DNA of 64,000 bases from Sphingosinicella humi (GTDB lineage Bacteria; Pseudomonadota; Alphaproteobacteria; Sphingomonadales; Sphingomonadaceae): assembly GCF_003129465.1 (NCBI RefSeq), contig NZ_QFFF01000001.1:2217501-2281500 (forward strand). The letters are read 5' to 3'. The notes beneath the pieces were generated by a model. That model saw only the letters and a program-made list of their open reading frames with translations, had not been told where the DNA came from and searched no databases. A program made the position numbers and the translations under genes. Below, piece after piece: positions 34,794 through 43,706 of the stretch. Position 1 is the first letter of the stretch, and each line of letters starts with the position of its first letter.

Positions 34794-35209
34794 TCACGAT
34801 CCAGGCCATCGACCATGTCGTGCTGCGCGTCGTCGACCTGGAGAGGGTGGCCAATTTCTACATCGACGTGCTCGGCGCCCGTTGGGAAAAGAAGCAGGAA
34901 GCGATCGGACTTTACCAACTTCGGACCGGCTCCGCGCTGGTCGATCTCGTGCCGGTCGACGGAAAGCTCGGCGCCATGGGCGGCGCTGCGCCGGGGGCTG
35001 AAGGCCGCAACGTCGACCATATCTGCTTCCGCGTCATGCCGTGGGATGGGGAGGCGATCCTGGCCGAGCTCAAATCCCACGGTATCGAGGCCGAGATAGT
35101 CTCGCGCTACGGCGCGGAGGGCGACGGCCCATCCATTTACCTTTCGGATCCGGAGGGAAATAATCTGGAGCTGAAAGGTCCACCCTGGGCACCCGTGCCC
35201 ACCCGCTGA
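34790..35209 (+). CDS. VOC family (glyoxalase-like) protein
   Basis: A 139-residue single VOC domain with metal-ligand pattern: [20 protein letters not shown] at the start, VDHICFRV in the middle, and [12 protein letters not shown] at the end. Members range from glyoxalase to dioxygenases and antibiotic-resistance proteins; the substrate is unknown here. It is embedded between pgk and fda with an ATGA overlap, suggesting a role tied to sugar-phosphate or methylglyoxal metabolism, which is inference. Confidence 0.87.
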   Translation: MITIQAIDHVVLRVVDLERVANFYIDVLGARWEKKQEAIGLYQLRTGSALVDLVPVDGKLGAMGGAAPGAEGRNVDHICFRVMPWDGEAILAELKSHGIEAEIVSRYGAEGDGPSIYLSDPEGNNLELKGPPWAPVPTR

Positions 35210-35229
35210 TTCTAACTGAGGATATTTCG

Positions 35230-36123
35230 ATGCAGAATTCCGAGATGTTGTCGAAAATTGGGAACGGCAAAGGCTTCATCGCCGCGCTGGACCAGAGCGG
35301 CGGTTCTACGCCCAAGGCGCTGAAGGGCTACGGCATCGAAGAGGGTGCCTGGTCTAATGAGGAAGAGATGTTCGGCCTCATCCACCAGATGCGCTCGCGC
35401 ATCATCACCTCGCCCGCCTTCAGCGGCGACAAGGTGATCGGTGCCATCCTGTTCGAGCGCACCATGGACGGCCAGGTTGATGGCAAGCCGGTGCCTGAGG
35501 TGCTGAAGGAACGCGGCGTCGTTCCCTTCATCAAGATCGACAAGGGCCTCGAAGCCGAGGCGAACGGCGTCCAGATGATGAAGCCGATGCCGGAGCTCGA
35601 CGCGCTGCTGACCCGCGCCAAGAGCCTGGGCGTTTTCGGCACCAAGGAGCGTTCGGTCATCAACCTCGCCAACCGCGAGGGCATCGCCGCCGTCGTCCGC
35701 CAGCAGTTCGAGGTGGGGCGGCAGGTGCTCGCCGCCGGCCTCGTCCCGATCATCGAGCCCGAGGTCAACATCAAGAGCCCGGAGCGTACCGAGGCCGATC
35801 AAATCCTGCTGGAAGAGCTGACCAAGGCGCTCGACGCGCTGCCCGGCGACGACAAGGTGATGCTGAAGCTGTCGATCCCGGTCCAGGCCAACCTGTTCAA
35901 GCCGCTCGTCGATCACCCGCGCGTGCTGCGGGTCGTGGCGCTTTCTGGCGGCTACTCGCGCGCGGACGCCTGCCGCGAGCTGGCGAAGAATGACGGCATG
36001 ATCGCCAGCTTCTCGCGCGCCCTGCTCGAGGATCTCCGCCACCAGATGAGCGACGAGGAGTTCGATCGTTCGCTTGGGCAGGCGATCGACGAGATCCATC
36101 AGGCCTCGACGGCAAAGGAATAA
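35230..36123 (+). CDS. fda: Fructose-bisphosphate aldolase, class I
   Basis: Cleaves fructose-1,6-bisphosphate through a Schiff base. It has 297 residues beginning MQNSEMLSKIGNGKGFIAAL, with DQSGGSTPKALKGYG (phosphate/substrate loop), PFIKIDKGL and the Schiff-base Lys region VMLKLSIPVQANL. This is the bacterial class I type, without zinc ligands. It completes a gap-pgk-aldolase cluster. Confidence 0.95.
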   Translation: MQNSEMLSKIGNGKGFIAALDQSGGSTPKALKGYGIEEGAWSNEEEMFGLIHQMRSRIITSPAFSGDKVIGAILFERTMDGQVDGKPVPEVLKERGVVPFIKIDKGLEAEANGVQMMKPMPELDALLTRAKSLGVFGTKERSVINLANREGIAAVVRQQFEVGRQVLAAGLVPIIEPEVNIKSPERTEADQILLEELTKALDALPGDDKVMLKLSIPVQANLFKPLVDHPRVLRVVALSGGYSRADACRELAKNDGMIASFSRALLEDLRHQMSDEEFDRSLGQAIDEIHQASTAKE

Positions 36124-36125
36124 CG

Positions 36126-36764
36126 CTGTCCTTCGTCCATCGCTTCCTGGCCCGGCAGTTCGCTTGCCCGAGCGGCTGGGCCGGGCATTGGTGGATGGGC
36201 CCATGGCTCAACCGCATCGGCCGGAAGATGAACCGGGTGACCCTGGAGCAGCTCGACCTCCAGCCGCATGATAGCGTGCTGGAGGTCGGGTTCGGCGGCG
36301 GCGAACTGCTGGCGATGATCCTCGCCGCCACCTCGGGCGAGGTTCACGGCGTCGACATCTCCAAGCCGATGGTGGCCCGCGCCCGCCGACGCTTTCGCCG
36401 CCATGAGCGCCTGCACCTCCATCGGGCATCCGCCGAGGCCCTGCCGCTGCCCGACGCAGCCTTCGACAAGGCGTGCAGCGTCAACAACATCTACTTCTGG
36501 TCCGATCCCGCCGCGGTGATGGCGGAGTTCGCACGGGTGCTCCGGCCCGGCGGTCGCCTCGCCATTTGTTTCGAGCCGGCCTACGAGCTTCGCAAATGGC
36601 CCGGGCACGAACATGGCTTCAGGCTCTATGAAGGCCATGATGTGCAGCGGCTGTTCGCCGAGGCGGGGTTCGGGAAGGTCAGGGGCCGCTGGGGCAGCGG
36701 CCGCAAGCCTGACCGCTTTCTCTGCTTGAGCGCGGCCCGGCTTGGTGCTGAGAGGGACGCATGA
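36126..36764 (+). CDS. Class I SAM-dependent methyltransferase
   Basis: About 212 residues with a Rossmann methyltransferase core: LEVGFGGGELLAMIL (motif I), VHGVDISKPMV (motif II), ALPLPDAAFDKACSVNNIYF (post-I) and LRPGGRLAICFEP. Substrate unknown. The first ATG in frame is 36195, but the upstream codons read SFVHRFLARQFACPSGWAGH, which resembles the N-terminus of related proteins, and AAGGA lies 6 bases before a CTG at 36126. I therefore place the start there, with 36195 as the conservative alternative. It overlaps thiE by four bases. Confidence 0.82.
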   Translation: MSFVHRFLARQFACPSGWAGHWWMGPWLNRIGRKMNRVTLEQLDLQPHDSVLEVGFGGGELLAMILAATSGEVHGVDISKPMVARARRRFRRHERLHLHRASAEALPLPDAAFDKACSVNNIYFWSDPAAVMAEFARVLRPGGRLAICFEPAYELRKWPGHEHGFRLYEGHDVQRLFAEAGFGKVRGRWGSGRKPDRFLCLSAARLGAERDA

Positions 36765-37447
36765 CCGACGAAGACGATCTGCTGCTGGATCCCGAATTCG
36801 CCGCGCGCTTCGAAGGCGGGGCACGTGCGCCGTGCCAGCTCTACCTGATCTCGCCGCTCGAGGTGGGCGGCGACTTTCCGGATCGGCTCTCCGCCGCCCT
36901 GGACGGAGGCCCAGTCGCCGCCTTCCAGTTCCGGGTGAAGGACGTCGACCAGCATCAGGCGGCGCGTCTCGCCGAGCCGCTCCAGCGCATCTGCGCGGAG
37001 CATGACGTCGCCTTCATCGTCAACGACGACATGGCGCTGGCGAAGCGCCTGGGTGCCGACGGCGTCCACCTCGGCCAGAGCGACGGCGACCCGCGCGAGG
37101 CGAGGGCGCTGCTCGGCCCCTCGGCCCAGATCGGCGTCACCTGCCACGACAGCCGGCACCTGGCCATGGAAGCGGGGGAGGCGGGGGCCGACTATGTCGC
37201 GTTCGGCGCGTTCTTCCCCACCCGCACCAAGGAGACCATCCACCGCCCTGACCCGTCGATCCTCGGCTGGTGGTCGACCTTGTTCGAAATCCCCTGCGTC
37301 GCCATCGGCGGCATTACGCCGGAAAATGGGCGCATATTGGTCGAGGCGGGAGCGGACTTCCTGGCGGTTTGCGGTTCGGTGTGGGGGCATGCGAAGGGAC
37401 CGGCGTCCGCAATCAAGCAATTCCAAGACATACTGACGCGCAAGTAG
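36761..37447 (+). CDS. thiE: Thiamine-phosphate synthase
   Basis: Joins the pyrimidine and thiazole halves of thiamine. It has 228 residues with the TIM-barrel features: FQFRVKDVD, IVNDDMALAKRLGADGVHLGQSD (diphosphate/Mg binding), YVAFGAFFPTRTKE and AIGGITPENGRIL. There is an N-terminal extension of about 25 residues compared with E. coli ThiE. Presence next to tkt, a TPP enzyme, is noted but may be chance. Confidence 0.9.
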   Translation: MTDEDDLLLDPEFAARFEGGARAPCQLYLISPLEVGGDFPDRLSAALDGGPVAAFQFRVKDVDQHQAARLAEPLQRICAEHDVAFIVNDDMALAKRLGADGVHLGQSDGDPREARALLGPSAQIGVTCHDSRHLAMEAGEAGADYVAFGAFFPTRTKETIHRPDPSILGWWSTLFEIPCVAIGGITPENGRILVEAGADFLAVCGSVWGHAKGPASAIKQFQDILTRK

Positions 37448-37454
37448 GAGTGTC

Positions 37455-37531
37455 CGTTCCTCCCGAGCGAAGTCGAGGGGCATATGTGATGACTCCGTGC
37501 CAGCGCCCCTCGACTTCGCTCGGGACGAACG
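37455..37531. repeat. Palindromic repeat, family C (77 bp)
   Basis: Left arm 37455-37481 (CGTTCCTCCCGAGCGAAGTC and on), right arm 37505-37531. The loop GTGATGACTCCGTGCCAGC is shared with the copies at 40694-40770 and 50323-50399, all 77 bp long. It lies between converging thiE and DUF72 genes and could serve as a bidirectional terminator. Confidence 0.9.
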
Positions 37532-37545
37532 AGTCTACGACTTGT

Positions 37546-38288
37546 TCACCCTGTGGCCTGCTTCACCATCGCGCGCAGCGTGAGTGCGTCGTGGATGGCG
37601 TGGGCGTCGATGTCGTTGTTGAAATAGCACCAGACTGAGCGGCCGCCTTTCGCCTGCTCCACGATCCAGTCGGTCCAGCCGAGCAGGCCCTCATCAGAAT
37701 AGCGCCCCCAATATTTGCCCTCGCTGCCGTGGAAGCGGACATAGGTGATCGGCCCGATCGCCCAGCGCGGGGTCGCCGAGCCGGGCATGTCGTGGGCGCA
37801 GAAGGAGGCGCCGTGCCGGCCGAGCAGCCCCAGCACCTCCTCGGTAAGCCAGCTTTTCTCGCGAAACTCAAAAACGTTGATCACGTCCTTGGGCACCAAG
37901 CTGAGAAACTCGTCGAGCCGTTCGAGATTGGCGCGGAAGCGCGGCGGTAGCTGGTAGAGGATCGGGCCGAGGCGGTCGCCTAGGTGCCGAAAGGGCGTCA
38001 TCATCCGCTCCAGCGGCTCGGCGCAGTCCTTCAGTTTCTTCGCCTGGGTCAGGAAACGGTTCGCTTTCACGGCATAGCAGAAGCCGTCCGGAGCCTGCTC
38101 GCGCCATTTGTCGAAAGTTTCCGCCGTCGGCAGGCGATAGAAGCTGTTGTTGATCTCGACCGTGTCGAAGGTCGCCGCATAATGTTCGAACCAGCGCTTC
38201 TGCGGCAGTCCTTCGGGATAGAAGCGGCCGCGCCAATGCTTGTAGTTCAACCCGAGCAGCCGATCCTGATCTCGCCACGCTTTGCCAT
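37546..38288 (-). CDS. DUF72 family protein, probably frameshifted near the N-terminus
   Basis: A DUF72 (YecE-like) TIM-barrel protein of unknown function: NYKHWRGRFYPEGLPQKRWF, TVEINNSFYRLP, YAVKANRFLTQAKKL, YVRFHGSEGKYWGRYS. The body runs 37546-38250. Its usual N-terminus, with IRIGCSGW, is present upstream as MAKRGEIRIGCSG from an ATG at 38288, but in another frame: the Trp codon reads TTGA where TTGGA is expected, so one base is missing near 38248. This is either a real frameshift or a sequencing error; a TTG start at 38250 would give a protein lacking the first strand. Confidence 0.8.
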
Positions 38289-38367
38289 AACTCCGGCCGA
38301 ACGGCGGTTCGGGGAAAGAAGTTTCGCTTCCGACGTTGAACGCCGCAAACCAGGATGGAGTGATTGC

Positions 38368-39402
38368 GTGCGTGACAGAAAATTACTGGCGGCGCTGCTG
38401 TGCTCGCTGGCCGTAGTAGCCGCGGCTCCTTTGGCCGGCGCGGCGGTTGCCCAGAACGAAACAGGCGGGTCGCCGCAGCGCGAGGACGGCGGCATCGATG
38501 GCACGATTTTTCATGCCCAGGTCCTGCTCGATCGCGCCGGCTTCGCGCCCGGCGTCATCGACGGCAAGAAAGGCATGTCCTTCGAAGAGGCGGTGAAGGG
38601 CTTCCAGACGTCGCGGGGCCTCAAGGTGACGGGCGTGCTCGATACGCCCACACGGCGTGCGCTGCTCACCGACAAGGCGCCCTCCACCAGGCGCCTGCGC
38701 ATCGACGAGAGCGATGCCCAGGGGCCGTTCGTCGGCTCCATTCCCGACGATCCGGCGGAGCAGGCGAAGATGGAGCGGCTCGGCTATCGTAATCTGCTCG
38801 AGAAGATCGCCGAGAAGTTCCACACGACGCCGGCCACCATCATCGCCCTCAACCGCCCGGACATGGTGCTCCGCGCCGGCACGGTGCTGCGCCTGCCCAA
38901 CGTCCTTCCCAGCTCTCGCGACTATGGCGAGGTGCCGGCCGAGGCGGCGAAGATGCTGAGCGACCTCAACGTCAGCGGTGACCTGCCCAAGGCCGAGCGG
39001 ATCGTCGTCGACAAGTCGGACGGCGTTCTCCGCCTCTATGGCGAAGGCGATCGGCTGCTCGCGCAGTTCCCCGCGACCATGGGCAGCACCCACGACCCGC
39101 TGCCGCTCGGCAATTGGAAGGTGACCAGCATCGCCTATAACCCGCCCTTCCATTATCAGCCCGAGCTGTTCTGGGACGTGGCCGACGACGAGGACGAGCA
39201 GCGTCTTCCGCCCGGCCCCAACGGCCCGGTCGGCGTCGTCTGGATCGATATTTCCAAAGAAAATTATGGCATCCACGGCACCAGCGCGCCGGAAACGATC
39301 CAGCGCGCGCAGAGCCATGGCTGCGTTCGCCTGACCAATTGGGACGCGGCGCGCGTCAGCCAGATGGCCAGCGACGGCATGCCCGTGATATTCCAGGCTT
39401 GA
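38368..39402 (+). CDS. L,D-transpeptidase with peptidoglycan-binding domain
   Basis: Probably forms 3-3 cross-links or attaches proteins to peptidoglycan. It has 344 residues: signal peptide (LLAALLCSLAVVAAAPLAGA), peptidoglycan-binding helices (VLLDRAGFAPGVIDGKKGMS), a LysM-like segment (about 135-170), and the YkuD catalytic domain with IHGT...SHGCVRLTNWD, where Cys is the nucleophile. The GTG start at 38368 has GGAG about 8 bases upstream. The stop overlaps the M23 gene by one base. Confidence 0.92.
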   Translation: MRDRKLLAALLCSLAVVAAAPLAGAAVAQNETGGSPQREDGGIDGTIFHAQVLLDRAGFAPGVIDGKKGMSFEEAVKGFQTSRGLKVTGVLDTPTRRALLTDKAPSTRRLRIDESDAQGPFVGSIPDDPAEQAKMERLGYRNLLEKIAEKFHTTPATIIALNRPDMVLRAGTVLRLPNVLPSSRDYGEVPAEAAKMLSDLNVSGDLPKAERIVVDKSDGVLRLYGEGDRLLAQFPATMGSTHDPLPLGNWKVTSIAYNPPFHYQPELFWDVADDEDEQRLPPGPNGPVGVVWIDISKENYGIHGTSAPETIQRAQSHGCVRLTNWDAARVSQMASDGMPVIFQA

Positions 39403-40031
39403 TGAGGTTCAAGCTCTGGGCGAGCAATATCGCCACCGCCATCATCGTCTGCCTCCTCACCAGCGCTTTCTGGATCATCGCCTACAGCAATGCGGGGGAC
39501 GGCGAGGATGTCGAGGCGGCCGGCGATACGGCAGTGGTCAAGACGGAGCGGGGCGGCGAGGTCGAGATTGCCGAAGGTCTGGTCGTCGGCCCCACGGGGC
39601 TCGCCATTCCGGTCGCCGGTGTAAAGCCGAACCAGCTCGTCGATACCTACACCCAGGCGAGGGCCGGCGGCGCTCGTGTCCATGATGCGATCGACATCAT
39701 GGCAGACCAGGGCACCCCCGTGGTCGCGGCCGCGCCCGGAACCGTCGAGAAGCTATTCTTCAGCGACGGGGGCGGCGGCATCACCGTCTATGTGCGCTCT
39801 CCGGACAAGCGCTGGATGTATTATTATGCACACCTCGCCGGCTATGCGCCCGGCCTGAGGGAGGGCCAGCAGGTGAAGCGCGGCACGCCCATCGGCCGGG
39901 TCGGCAGCACCGGCAACGCCAATCCGGAAGGCCCGCACCTCCACTTCGCCATTCACCGCATGCAGCCGGGCGACGGCTGGTGGGAGGGCTCGGCCATCAA
40001 TCCCTATCCGTTGTTGGCCGGGGAAGGTTGA
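39402..40031 (+). CDS. M23 family metallopeptidase, membrane-anchored
   Basis: A 209-residue protein with one N-terminal membrane helix (about 8-28) and a C-terminal M23 (LytM) domain: HDAIDIMADQGTPVVAA has the first His and Asp ligands, and GPHLHFAIH the HxH motif, so it is likely catalytically active as a peptidoglycan endopeptidase. It is translationally coupled (TGATG) to the L,D-transpeptidase, giving a cell-wall remodelling pair. Confidence 0.9.
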   Translation: MRFKLWASNIATAIIVCLLTSAFWIIAYSNAGDGEDVEAAGDTAVVKTERGGEVEIAEGLVVGPTGLAIPVAGVKPNQLVDTYTQARAGGARVHDAIDIMADQGTPVVAAAPGTVEKLFFSDGGGGITVYVRSPDKRWMYYYAHLAGYAPGLREGQQVKRGTPIGRVGSTGNANPEGPHLHFAIHRMQPGDGWWEGSAINPYPLLAGEG

Positions 40032-40115
40032 AATGGCGCTGGCAAACAATTGAATAAGTGGAACGCTCTCGCTAAAGCCCGCCTTCCGGCTCTTTTTCAA
40101 AATCGTGAGACATCC

Positions 40116-40679
40116 ATGAAGATCAGCGGCGTGGACATTCGTCCCGGCAACATCATCGAATATGAAGGCGGCATCTGGCGCGCCGTGAAGATCCAGCACA
40201 CCCAGCCCGGCAAGGGCGGCGCCTATATGCAGGTGGAGCTGAAGAACCTCATCGACGGCCGCAAGAACAACGTTCGCTTCCGCTCGGCCGAGACGGTGGA
40301 GCGCGTGCGCCTCGACACCAAGGATTTCCAATATCTCTATGCCGAGGGCGACCAACTCGTCTTCATGGACAAGGACACCTACGAACAGGTGCACCTGCCC
40401 AAGGACCTGATCGGCGAGCCCGCGGCCTTCCTCCAGGATGGCATGGACGTGATCATGGAGCTTCACGAGGAGCGGCCCATCTCGGTCCAGCTCCCCGACC
40501 AGATCGAGGCGACGATCGTCGAGGCCGACGCCGTGGTGAAGGGGCAGACCGCCTCCTCCAGCTACAAGCCCGCGATCCTCGACAATGGCGTCCGCGTGAT
40601 GGTCCCGCCGCACATCACCAGCGGAACCCGCATCGTCGTCGACGTTTACGAACAGACCTACGTCCGCCGCGCGGACTAA
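40116..40679 (+). CDS. efp: Elongation factor P
   Basis: Relieves ribosome stalling at polyproline. It has 187 residues: [19 protein letters not shown] and the loop QPGKGGAY, with Lys33 at the site that is modified in Lys-type EF-P. KOW, OB and C-terminal domains are all present ([15 protein letters not shown]). The preceding open frame upstream of 40116 is not conserved-looking. Confidence 0.96.
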   Translation: MKISGVDIRPGNIIEYEGGIWRAVKIQHTQPGKGGAYMQVELKNLIDGRKNNVRFRSAETVERVRLDTKDFQYLYAEGDQLVFMDKDTYEQVHLPKDLIGEPAAFLQDGMDVIMELHEERPISVQLPDQIEATIVEADAVVKGQTASSSYKPAILDNGVRVMVPPHITSGTRIVVDVYEQTYVRRAD

Positions 40680-40693
40680 GCAGTCGCAAAGAT

Positions 40694-40770
40694 CGTTCGT
40701 CCTGAGCGAAGTCGAGGGGCGCACGTGACGAGTCAGTGCCAGCGCCCCTCGACTGCGCTCGGGACGAACG
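40694..40770. repeat. Palindromic repeat, family C (77 bp)
   Basis: Arms CGTTCGTCCTGAGCGAAGTC (from 40694) and its inverse ending GGGACGAACG at 40770, with the conserved loop containing GAGTCAGTGCCAGC. It ends about 10 bases before the suhB start. Confidence 0.9.
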
Positions 40771-40780
40771 GAGAGTTTTG

Positions 40781-41599
40781 TTGGTTAGCCACTCTGGATT
40801 GATCACCGTCATGCAGCGCGCCGCCCGCAAGGCGGCGCCGCGCATCCGCCGCGATTTCGGCGAGGTCGAGCAGCTGCAGGTGAGCCGCAAGGGGCCCGCC
40901 GACTTCGTCTCCATGGCCGACAAGCGCGCCGAGCAGACGGTGATGGAAGAGCTCCGCCACGCCCGGCCGGATTGGGGCTTCTACATGGAGGAGGGCGGCA
41001 CGATCGAGGGCGATCCGCGCAAGCCGCGCTGGATCGTCGACCCGATCGACGGCACGTCCAACTTCCTCCACGGCATCCCGCATTTTGCGATCTCCATCGC
41101 TGTTCAGGAGCCGAAGCTCGGCGGCGGCTGGGGCGAAGTGACCCAGGGACTCGTTTACCAGCCGCTCACCGACGAGAGCTTCTGGGCGGAGAAGGGCCGA
41201 GGAGCCTGGCTCAACGAGCGGCGCCTGCGCGTCTCCTCGCGCCGGGACCTTTCCGATGCGCTCATCGCCACCGGCATCCCCTATAAGGGCCATGGCGACA
41301 TCGACCGCTTCGACAAGATCCTCGCCGCCGTCGCGCCGGAAGTGGCCGGCATCCGCCGCTTCGGCTCCGCGGCCCTCGATCTCGCCTGGGTTGCCGCCGG
41401 CCGCTATGACGGTTTCTGGGAAGAGAATCTCGAGGAATGGGACGTCGCCGCGGGCATCCTGCTGGTCCGCGAGGCGGGCGGCTTCGTCACGGATTTCCGC
41501 GGCGGCGACAAGGTGATCGAGCGCGACGAGTTCCTGGCCGCGAACGACCAGCTCCATTCCAAGCTCCACAAGCTCATCGCGAAGGCAGTGCGCGCCTGA
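40781..41599 (+). CDS. suhB: Inositol-1-monophosphatase family protein
   Basis: A Mg-dependent phosphatase of about 272 residues: EEGG (metal), WIVDPIDGTSNFLHGIPHF and WDVAAGILLVREAGG near the C-terminus. SuhB homologues also act on rRNA transcription in E. coli. The TTG at 40781 is the likely start (GGAGAG 5 bases upstream; protein begins VSHSGLITVMQRAARK); ATG 40811 is possible but would drop conserved residues. The upstream repeat supplies the spacer. Confidence 0.9.
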   Translation: MVSHSGLITVMQRAARKAAPRIRRDFGEVEQLQVSRKGPADFVSMADKRAEQTVMEELRHARPDWGFYMEEGGTIEGDPRKPRWIVDPIDGTSNFLHGIPHFAISIAVQEPKLGGGWGEVTQGLVYQPLTDESFWAEKGRGAWLNERRLRVSSRRDLSDALIATGIPYKGHGDIDRFDKILAAVAPEVAGIRRFGSAALDLAWVAAGRYDGFWEENLEEWDVAAGILLVREAGGFVTDFRGGDKVIERDEFLAANDQLHSKLHKLIAKAVRA

Positions 41600-41659
41600 T
41601 TCCGCTTCGTCGACAGTGAGGACTGGCTCAACGCCGCCGCTTCTCCTACCGTCACGGGC

Positions 41660-42265
41660 ATGGCTCATGGCTACGACGCGGCGACCTTGCGCTTCTACGC
41701 AGATGAGGCGCCCGTCTATGTATCCAGCGGCCCCGGCGGCATTAGCCGCCACCTGATCGGATTTCTGGATCGGCTGGAGCCTGGTGCCTCAATTCTTGAG
41801 CTGGGTTGCGGCGGTGGTCGCGATGCCGAATGGATGCTGGCACAAGGTTTCGACGTCGACCCGACCGATGGGGTGCTGGAGATGGCGGCCAAGGCGGAGG
41901 CGCGTGTCGGTCGCCCCGTACGATTAATGCGGTTCGACGAGATTGATGTCATAGGGCGCTACGACGCGGTTTGGGCCAATGCCAGCCTGCTGCATGTCCC
42001 CCGATCCGGTCTGCCGGCCATACTCACTTCTGTCATGCGGGCGCTCAAACCCGGCGGTCTCCATTTCGCGAGCTACAAAGGTGGCGGAGCCGAAGGTCGC
42101 GACCGCTTCGGCCGCTATTTCAATTATCTGTCGCTCGACGACATGCTCAAAGCCTATCGCCGATCAGGCGATTGGCGGATCATCTCCACTGTTGAATATG
42201 AGGGCGGCGGATATGAAGGAGGCAACGGGCCTTGGGTTGCCATCACCGCTGCCGCTCCGGAATAA
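41660..42265 (+). CDS. Class I SAM-dependent methyltransferase
   Basis: A 201-residue methyltransferase: ILELGCGGGRDAEWMLAQGF (motif I), VDPTDGVLEMA (motif II), YDAVWANASLLHVP (post-I) and LKPGGLHFASYKGG. It resembles small Tehb-like or UbiE-like enzymes. Substrate unknown. The small gene downstream starts 6 bases after its stop and is probably cotranscribed. Confidence 0.88.
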   Translation: MAHGYDAATLRFYADEAPVYVSSGPGGISRHLIGFLDRLEPGASILELGCGGGRDAEWMLAQGFDVDPTDGVLEMAAKAEARVGRPVRLMRFDEIDVIGRYDAVWANASLLHVPRSGLPAILTSVMRALKPGGLHFASYKGGGAEGRDRFGRYFNYLSLDDMLKAYRRSGDWRIISTVEYEGGGYEGGNGPWVAITAAAPE

Positions 42266-42271
42266 GAGCCC

Positions 42272-42571
42272 ATGGGCTTCGCCGTCATCTATCGCTGGAC
42301 CGTCGCCGAGGAGCATCATGCGGCGTTCCGTGCTCGCTGGCGTAAGGCCACTATTCATCTTCGGGAGCATGGCTCGCTCGGTTCCTTGCTCTCGCGCGAC
42401 GAGTCAGGCGACTTCGTGGCGATCGCGCTTTGGCCAAGCGAGGCCGTCCGCCAAGCAGCCTTCGGCGCCGGCAGCCTAGAGGAGCCTTGGCCGCCGGTCG
42501 AACGGTTCGAGGAAACCCGGCTTGAGATCGAAGACGACCTGTGGGTGTCCTCCCCCTTCGCGTCATTCTGA
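42272..42571 (+). CDS. Small ABM-like (dimeric alpha-beta barrel) protein
   Basis: A 99-residue protein (FAVIYRWTVAEEHHAAFRAR, then GSLGSLLSRDESGDFVAIALWPSEAVR). The pattern of an antibiotic-biosynthesis-monooxygenase-like fold is present; no substrate can be assigned. It follows the methyltransferase by 6 bases. Confidence 0.7.
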   Translation: MGFAVIYRWTVAEEHHAAFRARWRKATIHLREHGSLGSLLSRDESGDFVAIALWPSEAVRQAAFGAGSLEEPWPPVERFEETRLEIEDDLWVSSPFASF

Positions 42572-42779
42572 ACTTATTGCGGTACCCAAGTTAAGCTGTG
42601 GCTAGAGGCGGAGGTGACCCCGAACGCGTTTGCTGGTGACGATTTCGCCCCCGCCGCTGCGTGACATGAGGCGCTAAGCCTAAGTCTCCGTTCTTGCGAG
42701 CGATTCTCATTCTGCAAGCCTTGCCTCTTCGCGGCACGGGTCCTAGAAGCCGCGGCAACCCAAGACCTGGAGAATCTCG

Positions 42780-43157
42780 ATGGCGTCCGTCGCCGCCGGT
42801 TATCTGCCTATCCTGTTGTTCCTCGGCGTGGCGCTGGTGCTGTCGTTCGCCTTCGTCGTGCTGCCGATGATCGCCTCGCGGTTCACCGGCACGCACAATC
42901 CCTATCCCGACAAGGTCGCCGAATATGAATGCGGCTTTCCCGCCTTCGAGGACAGCCGCTCGATGTTCGACGTGCGCTTCTACCTCGTCGCCATCCTCTT
43001 CATCATCTTCGACCTCGAGGCCGCTTTCCTCTTTCCCTGGGCGGTTTCTCTGGGTTCCATCGGCTTCGCCGGCTGGCTGGCGATGATGATCTTCCTCGCC
43101 GAGCTGACGGTCGGCCTCGCCTATGCCTGGAAGAAAGGAGCGCTCGAATGGGAGTGA
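42780..43157 (+). CDS. nuoA: NADH-quinone oxidoreductase subunit A
   Basis: First membrane subunit of complex I. It has 125 residues with three membrane helices (about 10-32, 63-85, 92-115) and the conserved loop [24 protein letters not shown] with the Cys typical of NuoA/ND3. GGAGA lies before the ATG. It overlaps nuoB by 10 bases. The preceding 208 bases hold no gene and probably the operon promoter, which I could not locate. Confidence 0.96.
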   Translation: MASVAAGYLPILLFLGVALVLSFAFVVLPMIASRFTGTHNPYPDKVAEYECGFPAFEDSRSMFDVRFYLVAILFIIFDLEAAFLFPWAVSLGSIGFAGWLAMMIFLAELTVGLAYAWKKGALEWE

Positions 43158-43702
43158 TCCTAGACCCGCGACATGAGAATCCGCATCCCGCCGACCTCCA
43201 GGCGCCGGATCCGGAATATTTCAACCAGCTCCAGGCGGAAGTCTCGGACAAGGGCTTCCTCGTCACCTCGACCGAGGAGCTGTTCCAGTGGGCGCGCACC
43301 GGTTCGCTGTGGTGGATGACCTTCGGCCTCGCCTGCTGCGCGGTCGAGATGATCCATGTGAACATGCCGCGCTATGACCTTGAAAGATTTGGCGCCGCGC
43401 CGCGCGCCTCTCCGCGTCAGTCGGACGTGATGATCGTCGCCGGCACGCTCTGCAACAAGATGGCGCCGGCGCTCCGTCGCGTCTACGACCAGATGTCGGA
43501 GCCGCGCTACGTCATCTCGATGGGGTCGTGCGCCAATGGCGGCGGCTATTATCATTACAGCTACAGCGTCGTGCGTGGCTGCGATCGCATCGTGCCGGTC
43601 GACATCTATGTCCCCGGCTGCCCGCCGACGGCCGAGGCCCTCCTCTACGGGATCATGCAGCTGCAGCGGAAGATTCGCCGCGTCGGCACGATAGAGCGCT
43701 GA
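43148..43702 (+). CDS. nuoB: NADH-quinone oxidoreductase subunit B
   Basis: Carries Fe-S cluster N2, the last in the electron path. It has 184 residues: LACCAVEM with the Cys pair, then [21 protein letters not shown] and [15 protein letters not shown] with the remaining Cys ligands. The ATG at 43148 lies within the end of nuoA. Confidence 0.97.
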   Translation: MGVILDPRHENPHPADLQAPDPEYFNQLQAEVSDKGFLVTSTEELFQWARTGSLWWMTFGLACCAVEMIHVNMPRYDLERFGAAPRASPRQSDVMIVAGTLCNKMAPALRRVYDQMSEPRYVISMGSCANGGGYYHYSYSVVRGCDRIVPVDIYVPGCPPTAEALLYGIMQLQRKIRRVGTIER

Positions 43703-43706
43703 GACG

